Source: Bacteroides sp. UBA7333 (GTDB lineage Bacteria > Bacteroidota > Bacteroidia > Bacteroidales > Bacteroidaceae). Taken from it: a stretch of DNA of 46,849 nt. Numbering within the stretch: the first letter of the stretch is position 1; each line of letters opens with the position of its first letter. The stretch is taken from positions 1 through 46,849 of the forward strand of contig DKPN01000079.1 in assembly GCA_002471195.1 (NCBI GenBank). The letters run 5' to 3'. The notes below the pieces were generated by a model that saw nothing but the letters and a program-made list of their open reading frames with translations, made no database searches and was not told the origin of the DNA. Positions 24,590 through 34,026 of this stretch are shown here, piece after piece. The position numbers were made by a program, and so were the translations under genes.

Positions 24590-27500
24590 AGTTGCAACAG
24601 CTCATCATAAAAAATATAGCATCATTGGAGCATGCCGAAATTGATTTCGAAAATAGTGCTATAGCCGAAAATTCGGTTTTCTTAATTTGCGGTGATACAG
24701 GTGCCGGAAAAACAACCATTCTCGATGCTATATGTTTGGCGCTATATAATAATACTCCTCGTTTTAGACAAGCTACTTCGGGAAGATATATTAATAGGGT
24801 AGGCAATCAGATAGAAGACCTAGATGTAAATAACGTCTATCAGTTGATGCGAAGAAATACGGCTGAAGCATCGGTGGAGCTTTACTTTATGGACGATGAG
24901 AACAATCGATATTTGGCTCAGTGGTATATCAAAAGAGCACGTTTGAAAAATACCGGTGCCTTACAGAAAGTGCAATGGAGCTTGACCGATTTAAAGACGC
25001 ATCAAACGTGGAACGGCCCTAAATCTGTATTACCTGAAGTACATCGAGTTGTTGGACTTGACTTTGAACAGTTCTGTAGAACAACTCTCTTGGCACAAGG
25101 CGATTTTACAAAGTTTTTGAGAAGCGATGATAATGAAAAGACGCAAATCCTCGAAAAACTAACTGGTACTGATATTTATACAAAAATCGGTACTAAAATT
25201 CATGAACTCACTCGTCAAAAGAAGAATTTGTTTGATAGTAGAAATATTGAAATATCTTCGATACAACCTTTAACTGATGATCAAAAATCTCAGCTTAATA
25301 CAGAAATAGAAGCTTCTACAGTTGAACTTCAAACATTGATAACTCAGTATAGCGAGTTAGATAAAAAACGTCAATGGCTCACTGATGAAAAGAGTGCATT
25401 GGATGCACAAAAAGGTTTGATGGATGAATATAAAATGCATCAACAAATAGCTCAATCGGACGATTTTAAAGCTATGGTTAAAAAAATAAACGATTGGCAC
25501 CTCTCTTCGGAGGCTCGATTGGCTTTGATTGAACTGATAAAGGAAACGAAAAAACAGACTGAGAATAAGATTCAGGAAAAGAAATTGCGAGATGGATTTT
25601 ATCAACTTTGCAATGGCTATAAATATTTGAACGATACAACCGCTTCGTATAAGATTTCATTACATGCGATCGATCAATTTTTATTGAATAATGAAACCTA
25701 TCAGTCCATGTATCAACAAGGTGGATTGATTGTGAATCATCTCAAAGCTTCACGTCAATTTGCTTTACGAGTGGCTGATTTATTGCGCGAAAAGGAAATG
25801 CTTTCAAAAGATATTCCCGCCTTTAACAAGACATTAAAACAGTTTCAGAAAACCAATGATGATTTGCATGCGAAATCAGTAACTCTACAAGAGAATATAA
25901 ATCTCAAAGAACAAGAATTGAAACTCTTAGACGTTGAGAAAATGTATGTTGAGCAACAGCGTATTGTTCATTCTATGCAATTGTTGAGTGAATTGAAATC
26001 TTCATCTGATCGTTTAAACGATAAATTGATCGCTTTAAAATCGACACAAGAGGAAAACTTATCGCTTCGACAACAATATGAAAAATTATTACTGGAAACT
26101 TCTACATTCGAAAACGATCAAAAATTAAAAGATAGACTATATTCGAATGCTAAATTATTGTATGATAAAATAGAAATAGGTACAAAGAGTTCTGTACAAG
26201 AAATCAGGCATCAGTTGACATTGGGCGATCACTGTCCGGTGTGCGGACATATTATTGATGAGGTTATTAAAGATGATAAATTCATATCTCAACTAAAACC
26301 CTTGCGTGAAGATTTAGATTCTAAATGGAACGAGAAACAAACATCTGAGATAGCTTTAAAGACCCATCAATTCAATATAAAATCATTAAAAGATAGAGTT
26401 GATTTATCCAACCTAAACTTAACTAATATTGGCAGTGAATATAGAGAACAAGAAAATATTGTAAAGAAATATTGTCAAGATGCCCAAATAGAATTTGATT
26501 TAGAAGCGATGCATTCTGTTTTGATTTTGAAAAATGAAGAGAATAACGCTTTAGCTCAAAAAGTGCAATTGAAAATTAAACAGGCGAATGCTGTGCAAAA
26601 TTCGATAAACGAATTATACAATCACCGCAGTGAGTTGCAAAAACAGCAAGAAGAGGCGAAAGCGAAGATACAGACAACGCAGAAAGAGATCGATGGTTTA
26701 TTGTTTAAAGTAGCAACGAAAGATGAATTAATAAAAGATACATTACATCATAAAAATCTTTCGTTTGATGCTGCTAAACAACTGATTTGTTGGGATGAGA
26801 ACGAATGGCTCGAATTATGGAATAACACTCCCGAACTGTTTATAAATAAGTTGCAAGAGGCTTCCGATTTCTATATTTCTCAAATAAATCAGAAGGCTAG
26901 ATTGGAAACCGATTTACAGAAGATGTTGACGGAGATATCCAATACAAAAGCTTCTTTGATAAATATATACGAAATATTTCCACAGTGGAAAAATGAGATT
27001 CATTTGGAAAGCATTGAATTGCCCGATATTGTAACGTTTGGTAGTACATTGAAAACTGAAATCAACCTGCTTAAACAAAGCATTGATAATGCAAGTCATG
27101 TGATAGAAAATTCGAATCGACTATTGAATGATTTTTATCAAGAGAATTCCGATTTTACCGAATCGTATTTGATGCAGCTGATCCATTATCAAACTATTCG
27201 TGAAGATGAGGCAAAGCAAATAGAAAAACAGGATAGTATGAATCGCATTGAGGGGGGGATTAATCTATTGAAAGAGCAATTAGATAAGTTATATTCTATC
27301 AAGCCTACAATGAATGAAAATGAAAATATAAATTCAATTTCGTTATTATTAGAGGAATTAGATCAGAAAAAACAGTCATTAAACCGTTCTATTGGCGAAA
27401 AAAGTAACCAATTAAAGATAGATGAACAAAAAAACTCTCTTATACGCGACAAATTAATTGAATTAGAGAAGATAAAGAAGGAGTATCAACTATGGGATGA

Positions 27501-27984
27501 GTTGCGCCAAGATTTTGGAGGAAACGATGGTAAAGAGTTTCGTAAGATCACTCAGAGTTTCGTTTTAAATCATTTGCTGCAAGGTGCCAATCAATATTTA
27601 CGACAATTTACCGAAAGATATTCTTTAGAGTGTCAACCCGGATCTCTTACTATTTTAGTACGCGATCTATATCAAGCGTCATTGGGAGGGGTATCAAACT
27701 TATCGGGTGGTGAAAGTTTTTTGGTTTCACTTTCGTTGGCTTTAGGATTATCATCACTCAATCAAAGCGGCTTTTCGGTTGATATTTTGTTTATTGACGA
27801 GGGCTTTGGTACGTTAAGTGCAGAGTATCTGAATACGGTAATGGACGCTTTAGAGCGTTTGCATGAATTAAATGGTAAAAAGGTTGGAATTATTAGCCAT
27901 ATGGAAGGATTGCGTGAAAGAATAAAAACCCAAATACAAGTGAAACGAATCGATAATTCACGCAGCGAAATATTGATTGTATGA
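24586..27984 (+). CDS. sbcC: Exonuclease subunit SbcC
   Basis: The 1132-aa SMC-like ATPase partners SbcD. The N-terminal Walker A is GDTGAGKTTILDAICLALY. Long coiled coils run from about 190 to 990, with the zinc hook CPVCG at about 549. The C-terminal part has the signature LSGGESFLVSLSLALGLS and Walker B ILFIDEGFGTLS. Length and order fit the family. It follows sbcD with a 4-base overlap. Confidence 0.95.
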   Translation: MKLQQLIIKNIASLEHAEIDFENSAIAENSVFLICGDTGAGKTTILDAICLALYNNTPRFRQATSGRYINRVGNQIEDLDVNNVYQLMRRNTAEASVELYFMDDENNRYLAQWYIKRARLKNTGALQKVQWSLTDLKTHQTWNGPKSVLPEVHRVVGLDFEQFCRTTLLAQGDFTKFLRSDDNEKTQILEKLTGTDIYTKIGTKIHELTRQKKNLFDSRNIEISSIQPLTDDQKSQLNTEIEASTVELQTLITQYSELDKKRQWLTDEKSALDAQKGLMDEYKMHQQIAQSDDFKAMVKKINDWHLSSEARLALIELIKETKKQTENKIQEKKLRDGFYQLCNGYKYLNDTTASYKISLHAIDQFLLNNETYQSMYQQGGLIVNHLKASRQFALRVADLLREKEMLSKDIPAFNKTLKQFQKTNDDLHAKSVTLQENINLKEQELKLLDVEKMYVEQQRIVHSMQLLSELKSSSDRLNDKLIALKSTQEENLSLRQQYEKLLLETSTFENDQKLKDRLYSNAKLLYDKIEIGTKSSVQEIRHQLTLGDHCPVCGHIIDEVIKDDKFISQLKPLREDLDSKWNEKQTSEIALKTHQFNIKSLKDRVDLSNLNLTNIGSEYREQENIVKKYCQDAQIEFDLEAMHSVLILKNEENNALAQKVQLKIKQANAVQNSINELYNHRSELQKQQEEAKAKIQTTQKEIDGLLFKVATKDELIKDTLHHKNLSFDAAKQLICWDENEWLELWNNTPELFINKLQEASDFYISQINQKARLETDLQKMLTEISNTKASLINIYEIFPQWKNEIHLESIELPDIVTFGSTLKTEINLLKQSIDNASHVIENSNRLLNDFYQENSDFTESYLMQLIHYQTIREDEAKQIEKQDSMNRIEGGINLLKEQLDKLYSIKPTMNENENINSISLLLEELDQKKQSLNRSIGEKSNQLKIDEQKNSLIRDKLIELEKIKKEYQLWDELRQDFGGNDGKEFRKITQSFVLNHLLQGANQYLRQFTERYSLECQPGSLTILVRDLYQASLGGVSNLSGGESFLVSLSLALGLSSLNQSGFSVDILFIDEGFGTLSAEYLNTVMDALERLHELNGKKVGIISHMEGLRERIKTQIQVKRIDNSRSEILIV

Positions 27985-28084
27985 TCACATTATAAAGAAC
28001 TTTTTTATAAAATAAACGTTTTATATAGTATATCGTCAATACATACAATGATAGAATATCAAAACAATTATCAAATATACTATT

Positions 28085-29038
28085 ATGAGTGAGTCATTAA
28101 ATCCATTTCCACAATCAGTAACAGCACACGCCGGTGAAAATGTAATAATCATAGTTTATAAAATAAAAGATCCTGATGAGGCTAAAGACACAATAAAAGA
28201 TTTTTGTGGTAATTTTTCTGCTTTCATCAGAAGTATATTAAATCGTTATCCAAATGCTGAATTTAGTTGTACGATGGGATTTGGGGCAAATATTTGGAAT
28301 TACTATTTTAGCGAAATAGGTACTCCTAAAGAGTTGGTTGAATTTAAAGAAATTAAGGGTAATAAATTTACAGCAGTATCAACCGAAGGCGATTTAATTT
28401 TTCATATACGTTCTAATAGCATGGGCATATGCCATGAGTTTGCTTCTGTTATTGACTTAAAACTAGGGGATGTTGTTGTTTCGGTAGATGAAACGCATGG
28501 TTTCCGTTATATGAATGGTAGAGCCATTATTGGTTTTGCGGATGGTACAGAGAATCCCGCAGTAGATATGAATCCTTTTGATTTCGCTGCTATTGGAGAT
28601 GAAGATCCTACATTCAAAGGAGGTAGCTATTTGTTTGTTCAAAAATATATTCATGATATGAATGCATGGAATAGTTTGCCAGTTGAAGAGCAAGAAAAGG
28701 TGATCGGACGCCATAAGTTTAATGATGTTGAATTGACAGATGAAGAGAAACCGATAAATGCACATAATAAAGTTACTAATATTGAAGATGAAGATGGTAA
28801 TGAACTGAAAATTATACGTACAAATATTCCTTTTGCCAATACTTCAACTCATCAATATGGCACTTATTTTATGGGGTATGCACGTTCATTTGCCACTACT
28901 CGCAAAATGTTAGAGAATATGTTTATAGGCGATCCTATTGATAATACTGATCGTCTTTTAGATTTTAGTCTAGCAGTGACAGGAACTCTATTTTTTATGC
29001 CTTCATTTGATATCTTGGATCAGATAGGTGAGGACTGA
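28085..29038 (+). CDS. Dyp-type heme peroxidase
   Basis: The 317-aa protein has the DyP motif GFADGTENP (about 149-157), containing the distal catalytic Asp. EEKPINAHNKVTN at about 220-232 carries the likely proximal heme His (H225). KIIRTNIPFAN near 240-250 carries the conserved Arg. These fit the YfeX-like DyP class. No Tat signal is visible, so it is probably cytoplasmic. No encapsulin cargo tail is visible at the C-terminus (it ends FDILDQIGED). Substrate is unknown. It is followed by a terminator and preceded by a 100-base gap with no clear promoter. Confidence 0.9.
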   Translation: MSESLNPFPQSVTAHAGENVIIIVYKIKDPDEAKDTIKDFCGNFSAFIRSILNRYPNAEFSCTMGFGANIWNYYFSEIGTPKELVEFKEIKGNKFTAVSTEGDLIFHIRSNSMGICHEFASVIDLKLGDVVVSVDETHGFRYMNGRAIIGFADGTENPAVDMNPFDFAAIGDEDPTFKGGSYLFVQKYIHDMNAWNSLPVEEQEKVIGRHKFNDVELTDEEKPINAHNKVTNIEDEDGNELKIIRTNIPFANTSTHQYGTYFMGYARSFATTRKMLENMFIGDPIDNTDRLLDFSLAVTGTLFFMPSFDILDQIGED

Positions 29039-29058
29039 TTCGTTTTATAAATAGAAAT

Positions 29059-29104
29059 GACTGCTTTGTTATCGTATATGTACAATAATAGAGCAGTCTT
29101 TTTT
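29059..29104 (+). terminator. Terminator after the peroxidase gene
   Basis: Arms GACTGCT (29059-29065) and AGCAGTC (29092-29098) pair perfectly, with further imperfect pairing inside, followed by six Ts. The sequence between 29105 and 29206 is AT-rich with no gene. Confidence 0.7.
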
Positions 29105-29206
29105 GTCTCTTTAAAATCATGATTTCAATAGACACCATTTTAATATAGTTTCCGATTATCGATAATTTATCGAAAAGATTGGGAAATAATATACTTAATG
29201 ATAAAT

Positions 29207-30604
29207 TTATTGGGGGATTTTTTTTTGATATGAATCATAGCGGTTCATAATTTCTCTTACAAAATTATAGGTCTCTATTCCTCTGAAATAACCATTTCGG
29301 CATACTGAATCGGTATAATATTCTTCATTGCTTTTTAGTAGAATAAATTTTTCAGCATTATCATACCATTTGTTGTTGTCTTTTCCATATTTCTTGGCCA
29401 ATGCTATTGCATCATATATATGGCCTAAACCTGCATTGTATGCTGCTAAAATAAAATATAAGCGCTCTTTCTCATCACTAATCATCCGTAGACTTTTATT
29501 GACTGAAGCGATGTACTTAGTAGCAGCTTTTACACTTTCTTCGGCATTATGTTCCATACCTTTGGGCATTCCCATAGCATAAGCTGTACGAGGCATTAAC
29601 TGCATTAAACCTCTTGCTCCTGCCCAAGATACAACAGCTGTATCAAAATTGGATTCAGTGTAGGCTAATGAGGCGAGAAGTCGCCAATCCCAATTAATAT
29701 CTTTAGCATACTGTTTAAACAAATTATCGTAGTGTGATATTCTTCCTTCTTTCAACGATAATATAGGGGCATGAGTGATCTCCTTGCTTATTTCGAAGTA
29801 ACGTTTACTACTTGCTTTATATGCAGGTGAGGTAGTGTTTTCATTATGCCATTTGTTTGCAGCTTCTGCCAATTGTATACATTCTTTACGAACTGCCCAT
29901 GATGCACGTTGACTAAAGCTTACAGATAATTTAATGTTTAAATTGGGGTAGTATGTAGTATTTAATTGGGCAATATCATTATCAACTATGGTATATGGGA
30001 TTTTCCCCATTGCTACATGTGTGATTAAATCTTCGGCTGTAATACTATCGCTGGTTACTTTGTGTATATGAATACCACCTCCAATCTCGCTATTCAGATT
30101 AATGAGCCGATTATAATATTTACCGGGTTTTACATATACATCTTTTCCTACTAGCTCTGTAACATCGCGGAGTATAGGAGTGGAGGTTGAAGATCTCTGA
30201 ACTAACACTTGATGCGTGATGACCTCTTCTCCACAATAACGAATACTGTCTTTCCATTCTTTGGTAATGGGGATGTAATAAGCGATTAAATCACCTTCAC
30301 CATTTAGAAGTTTAGAAATTAAATCGGGAATGTTTTTTGCGGTTTTTACTTTTAATTTAAGGCCTAGGCTTTTAGCAAATTGTTCGCTGAGTTCATATTG
30401 AAAGCCCATTTCTTGTCCTCGATAAATAAAAAAGGATGTAGAACCATACATCGTTAATACTGTAAGAGTTCCACTATCCTTTATACTATCTAAATCGTAT
30501 ATATTCTTCTGATTATTGGATTCCTCTTTGTGTGTGCATGAAAATGCAATCGATAAGAATAAAAGTAATAGAATGGTGTGAAGAATATATCGCAATTTCA
30601 TCAT
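29207..30604 (-). CDS. MltF-like lytic transglycosylase lipoprotein
   Basis: The frame reaches a TTG at 30616, but ATG 30604 gives a good lipoprotein signal, with lipobox LSIAFSC at about 17-23 (cleavage before the Cys). The protein is 465 aa. Residues 40-270 are a solute-binding-protein-like domain, SBP_bac_3 type. The C-terminal part is a soluble lytic transglycosylase domain: LAYTESNFDTAVVSWAGARGLMQLMPRTAYAMG contains the catalytic Glu (TESNFD), followed by KYIASVNKSL and FILAAYNAGLGH. The two-domain layout is that of MltF, which cleaves peptidoglycan. It is probably outer-membrane anchored. It follows udk by 12 bases. Confidence 0.9.
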   Translation of the reverse strand: MMKLRYILHTILLLLFLSIAFSCTHKEESNNQKNIYDLDSIKDSGTLTVLTMYGSTSFFIYRGQEMGFQYELSEQFAKSLGLKLKVKTAKNIPDLISKLLNGEGDLIAYYIPITKEWKDSIRYCGEEVITHQVLVQRSSTSTPILRDVTELVGKDVYVKPGKYYNRLINLNSEIGGGIHIHKVTSDSITAEDLITHVAMGKIPYTIVDNDIAQLNTTYYPNLNIKLSVSFSQRASWAVRKECIQLAEAANKWHNENTTSPAYKASSKRYFEISKEITHAPILSLKEGRISHYDNLFKQYAKDINWDWRLLASLAYTESNFDTAVVSWAGARGLMQLMPRTAYAMGMPKGMEHNAEESVKAATKYIASVNKSLRMISDEKERLYFILAAYNAGLGHIYDAIALAKKYGKDNNKWYDNAEKFILLKSNEEYYTDSVCRNGYFRGIETYNFVREIMNRYDSYQKKIPQ

Positions 30605-30616
30605 TTGAAGATTCAA

Positions 30617-31222
30617 TTATAGATGTTTTTTGATATACATTGTCAAAATATCGATGGCTACTTTATTATTTCCTCCTTCGGGAACAATAAGATCTGCATA
30701 TCGTTTGCAGGGTTCAATGAATTGCATATGCATTGGCTTTAAAACTCTTGTATATCTTTCCATTACTGCTTGGGCTGTTCTTCCTCTTTCTATTACATCT
30801 CGCTGAATAACACGAATAAGTCTTTCATCTGGATCTGCATCTACGAAAATCTTTAAATCCATCATGTTACGAAGTTTTTTATCGCAAAGAGCTAATATAC
30901 CTTCAATGATGATGACTTCGCGTGGTTCGATATGGATGGTTTCAGGTTGGCGAGTACATGTTAAATATGAATATGTAGGTTGCTCAATGCTTTTTCCTTC
31001 TTTGAGTAATGAAACATGTTTAGAAAGCAAACTCCACTCAAAAGCATCAGGATGATCAAAATTTATATTTTGTCTTTCTTCGACAGGTACATGACTACTG
31101 TCTTTGTAGTAAGAATCTTGGGGTAATAGTACCACTTCATTTGCAGGAAGACTTTCAATGATTTTTTTTACGACGGTAGTTTTTCCAGAACCTGTTCCGC
31201 CTGCTATTCCAATGATTAACAT
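30617..31222 (-). CDS. udk: Uridine kinase
   Basis: The correct start is ATG 31222, giving 201 aa beginning MLIIGIAGGTGSGKTTVV. An upstream TTG at 31387 would add 55 hydrophobic residues, but a promoter at 31268-31297 lies downstream of it. The P-loop GGTGSGKT, VVLLPQDSYYKD, INFDHPDAFEW and REVIIIEGILAL all match uridine kinase, which phosphorylates uridine and cytidine to UMP/CMP. It reads into the MltF-like gene 12 bases on. Confidence 0.94.
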   Translation of the reverse strand: MLIIGIAGGTGSGKTTVVKKIIESLPANEVVLLPQDSYYKDSSHVPVEERQNINFDHPDAFEWSLLSKHVSLLKEGKSIEQPTYSYLTCTRQPETIHIEPREVIIIEGILALCDKKLRNMMDLKIFVDADPDERLIRVIQRDVIERGRTAQAVMERYTRVLKPMHMQFIEPCKRYADLIVPEGGNNKVAIDILTMYIKKHL

Positions 31223-31267
31223 GTTGTTATAATCTATAATTGAGATTTTAATGTAATTAATTATATA

Positions 31268-31297
31268 CAAAGATATAATATTATATAAAGTAATCAA
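31268..31297 (-). promoter_or_regulatory. Promoter of udk
   Basis: On the minus strand TATCTTTG (31268-31275) matches TAnnTTTG, with TTG at 31295-31297, 19 bases upstream, at -33. It lies 46 bases upstream of ATG 31222 and confirms the short start of udk. Confidence 0.72.
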
Positions 31298-31363
31298 TAA
31301 TGCATTGATTTTTCTTATTGATCGTTCACAATATATTATTGATCTAATAGCAAAGTAATTAAA

Positions 31364-31410
31364 CAAAAAAAGCCTGTATCCTTTCAAAATAATGAAATGA
31401 TACAGACTTT
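31364..31410 (-). terminator. Terminator after the PSD-like gene
   Basis: Arms 31369-31380 and 31399-31410 pair over 12 bases with one mismatch, followed on the leftward transcript by a run of seven U. It ends the decarboxylase cluster and separates it from udk. Confidence 0.78.
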
Positions 31411-31430
31411 AATTATAGATCAACTATATT

Positions 31431-32576
31431 TTATTTACCTGCAGGATATGCTTTTGCAATAGCTTTACCAACCTTATGATGGTCGCCTACTTTAGCGGTG
31501 AAGCATACATTTGCAGCACGTTCAAATACCATAACGATATCAGATCCACCAAATTGGAAATATGAAATTTCTTCACCTTTTTGTAATGTTACTCCTTCTT
31601 CAGCTGTGATAACTACAGAAGAAACTTGAGCCATACCCATTGGTAGAACTGCTACAAGCCCAATCTCAGATTCAATAATAATCAAACCACGTGCTTGCAT
31701 AAACTCATAACCTGGATTATCAGGAGCGTCAAAATTACGTTTCATGGTTAATTTGCTTTTATCTTCTTGACCAGGTAATGGATCAGCAATAACTTCTAAA
31801 TAAGCAGTTCCTTGTATGTTTCTTGCTTCTACAACTTTACCTCCAACGGGAGCATGTTGACGATGATAGTCTGTTGTATTCAAGAAAGCATGCATCCACA
31901 TACCACCAGTAAAACGATCTTTATATGGGCTACCTTCAAGTAACTCTTCGATTTTCCAATAGATACCTTTGATGTTTACATGCGAATCAGTATTAACTTC
32001 CCATTGACCATCAAACGTTGAATCTGCAGGAGATACAATAACTGTATCATCTGTTATTGCTGCTACAGGACGATAACCTGGTTTTGTGCGGCGAGCAAAG
32101 AATTTATTAAATGTGCCCCAACCACCACGTGGACGAAGGTATTCATGCATGTTATATGCAGGTGTATCATAGAATGTTTTTTCAGTTTCGGGTGTTAATG
32201 ATTCGGGAGTGTCCATGAATTTTCCCAATTCAGTAACCCAACGTACCATCCAGTCTGAAAGTGGTGTTAGTTTTTGTTCTACATCATGAGCAACAACTGC
32301 ATTTTGCAATTCTACTACCGGATGTTGCTGAAGTAAGAAATAAAATTTACAAACATGTCTATACACTTCTCTTCCATCTGCCTTTTCAAAAGGAGCCCAT
32401 GTTAATTGTTTATTAATCCAATCGAAATAATCATCCAATGTTTTGATATCATCAAAATCGACAACATTTAATGCTTTAGCGTTTTTAAATGCTTCATCAA
32501 ATTTGCTTTGCCAATTGTTTTTGGCAATCATGTCAATTAATTCCTGCACAATAGGAAAATACTTTTTTGTAGCCAT
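31431..32576 (-). CDS. Soluble phosphatidylserine-decarboxylase-type enzyme with long N-terminal region (PsiD-like)
   Basis: This 381-aa protein has a C-terminal PS-decarboxylase domain (about 155-375). NTTDYHRQHAPVGGKV has the family DYHRxH motif with the catalytic His. The carboxy end has SYFQFGGSDIVMVFE, at the position of the autocleaving LGST/GGST serine that becomes the pyruvoyl cofactor. The serine is kept but the next residue is Asp. The 155-residue N-terminal region, ending RGGWGTFNKFFARRTKPGYRPV, resembles the PSDC domain that precedes the catalytic domain in fungal PsiD (L-tryptophan decarboxylase) and relatives. No membrane segment is seen, unlike housekeeping Psd. It clusters with an amino-acid decarboxylase and two transporters, so an amino acid is a plausible substrate. 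Lipid decarboxylation is the alternative. Confidence 0.78.
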   Translation of the reverse strand: MATKKYFPIVQELIDMIAKNNWQSKFDEAFKNAKALNVVDFDDIKTLDDYFDWINKQLTWAPFEKADGREVYRHVCKFYFLLQQHPVVELQNAVVAHDVEQKLTPLSDWMVRWVTELGKFMDTPESLTPETEKTFYDTPAYNMHEYLRPRGGWGTFNKFFARRTKPGYRPVAAITDDTVIVSPADSTFDGQWEVNTDSHVNIKGIYWKIEELLEGSPYKDRFTGGMWMHAFLNTTDYHRQHAPVGGKVVEARNIQGTAYLEVIADPLPGQEDKSKLTMKRNFDAPDNPGYEFMQARGLIIIESEIGLVAVLPMGMAQVSSVVITAEEGVTLQKGEEISYFQFGGSDIVMVFERAANVCFTAKVGDHHKVGKAIAKAYPAGK

Positions 32577-32629
32577 AATTTAGATTTTAAAAATTTATAT
32601 TTAAAAGAGCTTTTTTGCTCATATACTTT

Positions 32630-33862
32630 CTATACTTTATTGAATAAGAACGTTTTATTTCTAATAATCGCAATAAGTATTAAAATACCTGTTAAGACTA
32701 AATTGAAAATAAAAGGGAAGTGTTGTGATTTGGTATGAAATATTAGTTCAAACAAATCTATAATAAATGGACATAATAACACTGCCAAATAATTCATTGC
32801 CATCATAAATCCTAACGCTAATGTTGTTTTTTGCGGAGTTGATGAACTTGATGTTTTATCATAAAGTAATGGTTGAATAACTCCATATCCCGCTCCCATA
32901 AAAATACAACCTAAAGCAATTAACCATTCTGCTTTAAATATCCAAACAACTAATAATCCAATTGCTATGAAAATTAAACTAGTTAATATTGTTTTACTTT
33001 TCAAAAAATGCAATATGTTATTTAAGAATAAGCCTGGAGCCATAATAGCCAAGAAAAATAATGAAATCATTAATCCTGATTTTCCACTGCTATATCCATA
33101 TGACTGCATTAAAAAAGGCAAGTTAAATGAAATAATGATCACGATATATGTAATGGCTCCATATAAACCCATAATGCTTAGCAAATGTTTAATATTTATG
33201 CCATATTTACTATTAATAACTTCAGAAGGGGCTACTGTTGCATTTGATGTGCCATTGTCTTGTGTTGTTTCTGAGCCTTCACCTTTATCCATACTTTGTT
33301 TGAGTGAAAAAGATAGGAAGATAGAAACGATTGGTAGTAAATATACAATAAATGGCCAATGCCAATTTTTTAATTCAGCCAAATATCCAGTTAACAATGT
33401 GGCTACAACCAACGTAACATTTGTTATTGCAGAACTTAAACCAAATTGTTTAACTCGATATTTACCAACAAAATATTTCGAAATCAATCCGGTTGATAAT
33501 GGGATAATAATACCCGCTCCAATACCTAAAATAGCACTGACGATTATCAATTGCCACATCTGATTGGAAATCATATATAATATCCCTGATATGGAGAATA
33601 TAACCAGACCTATTTGTAAAATTCTTACATAGTTATTTTTTTCTGTTAGTTTTCCTGCCAATAATGTGAATGGGATGATTAATAACGATGGCAACGAAGT
33701 CAACATTTGTATATCTAACTCTGAAAATGTTGGGAAAATTTTATCGAGTTTACCTAATATTGGTGATACCGCTAATCCAGGTAAAGATGTTAATGCCGAT
33801 ATTGACCAAATACCTATTAGCGTTATAATTGATATAGTTCCCCGACCTGTCTGAATTTTCAT
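32630..33862 (-). CDS. MFS transporter
   Basis: The 410-aa protein has twelve predicted membrane segments in two groups of six, with a hydrophilic loop near 190-215 (KQSMDKGEGSETTQDNGTS) between them. GKLTEKNNYVRILQIG in the first intracellular loop is the usual MFS motif A position. LGIGAGIIIPLSTGLISKYF (about 116-135) resembles CynX/NimT-type drug and anion transporters. No substrate can be assigned. It lies in the decarboxylase cluster, 53 bases upstream of the PSD-like gene, so it could carry a substrate or product of either decarboxylase. Confidence 0.85.
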   Translation of the reverse strand: MKIQTGRGTISIITLIGIWSISALTSLPGLAVSPILGKLDKIFPTFSELDIQMLTSLPSLLIIPFTLLAGKLTEKNNYVRILQIGLVIFSISGILYMISNQMWQLIIVSAILGIGAGIIIPLSTGLISKYFVGKYRVKQFGLSSAITNVTLVVATLLTGYLAELKNWHWPFIVYLLPIVSIFLSFSLKQSMDKGEGSETTQDNGTSNATVAPSEVINSKYGINIKHLLSIMGLYGAITYIVIIISFNLPFLMQSYGYSSGKSGLMISLFFLAIMAPGLFLNNILHFLKSKTILTSLIFIAIGLLVVWIFKAEWLIALGCIFMGAGYGVIQPLLYDKTSSSSTPQKTTLALGFMMAMNYLAVLLCPFIIDLFELIFHTKSQHFPFIFNLVLTGILILIAIIRNKTFLFNKV

Positions 33863-33956
33863 AATAGTTTATTTATATAATATTGAATTAAAACAAATGT
33901 TATATGTTAAGGTTCATGATTTTATTACTAAAAATAACTGTTTCTATAAATAATTT

Positions 33957-34014
33957 ACAATTGCATAAAAAAACATCCGACATGTAAATGAAGGATGTTT
34001 TTTTATGCAATTGT
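33957..34014 (-). terminator. Strong hairpin after the antiporter gene
   Basis: Arms 33957-33978 and 33993-34014 are perfect 22-bp complements around a 14-base loop. The stem contains a run of seven T/A. It ends 12 bases before the antiporter's stop and may split the cluster into two transcripts, antiporter-decarboxylase and MFS-PSD-like. The rest of 33863-33956 is AT-rich with no gene. Confidence 0.82.
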
Positions 34015-34026
34015 TGTAATAATATA

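Noticed and set aside
28085..29038. Dyp peroxidase as encapsulin cargo
   Set aside because: No encapsulin gene in the window and no targeting-peptide-like C-terminal tail.
31223..31387. Hydrophobic N-terminal extension of uridine kinase (55 aa)
   Set aside because: It starts at TTG, lies upstream of a good promoter (31268-31297), and the normal udk start is at 31222.
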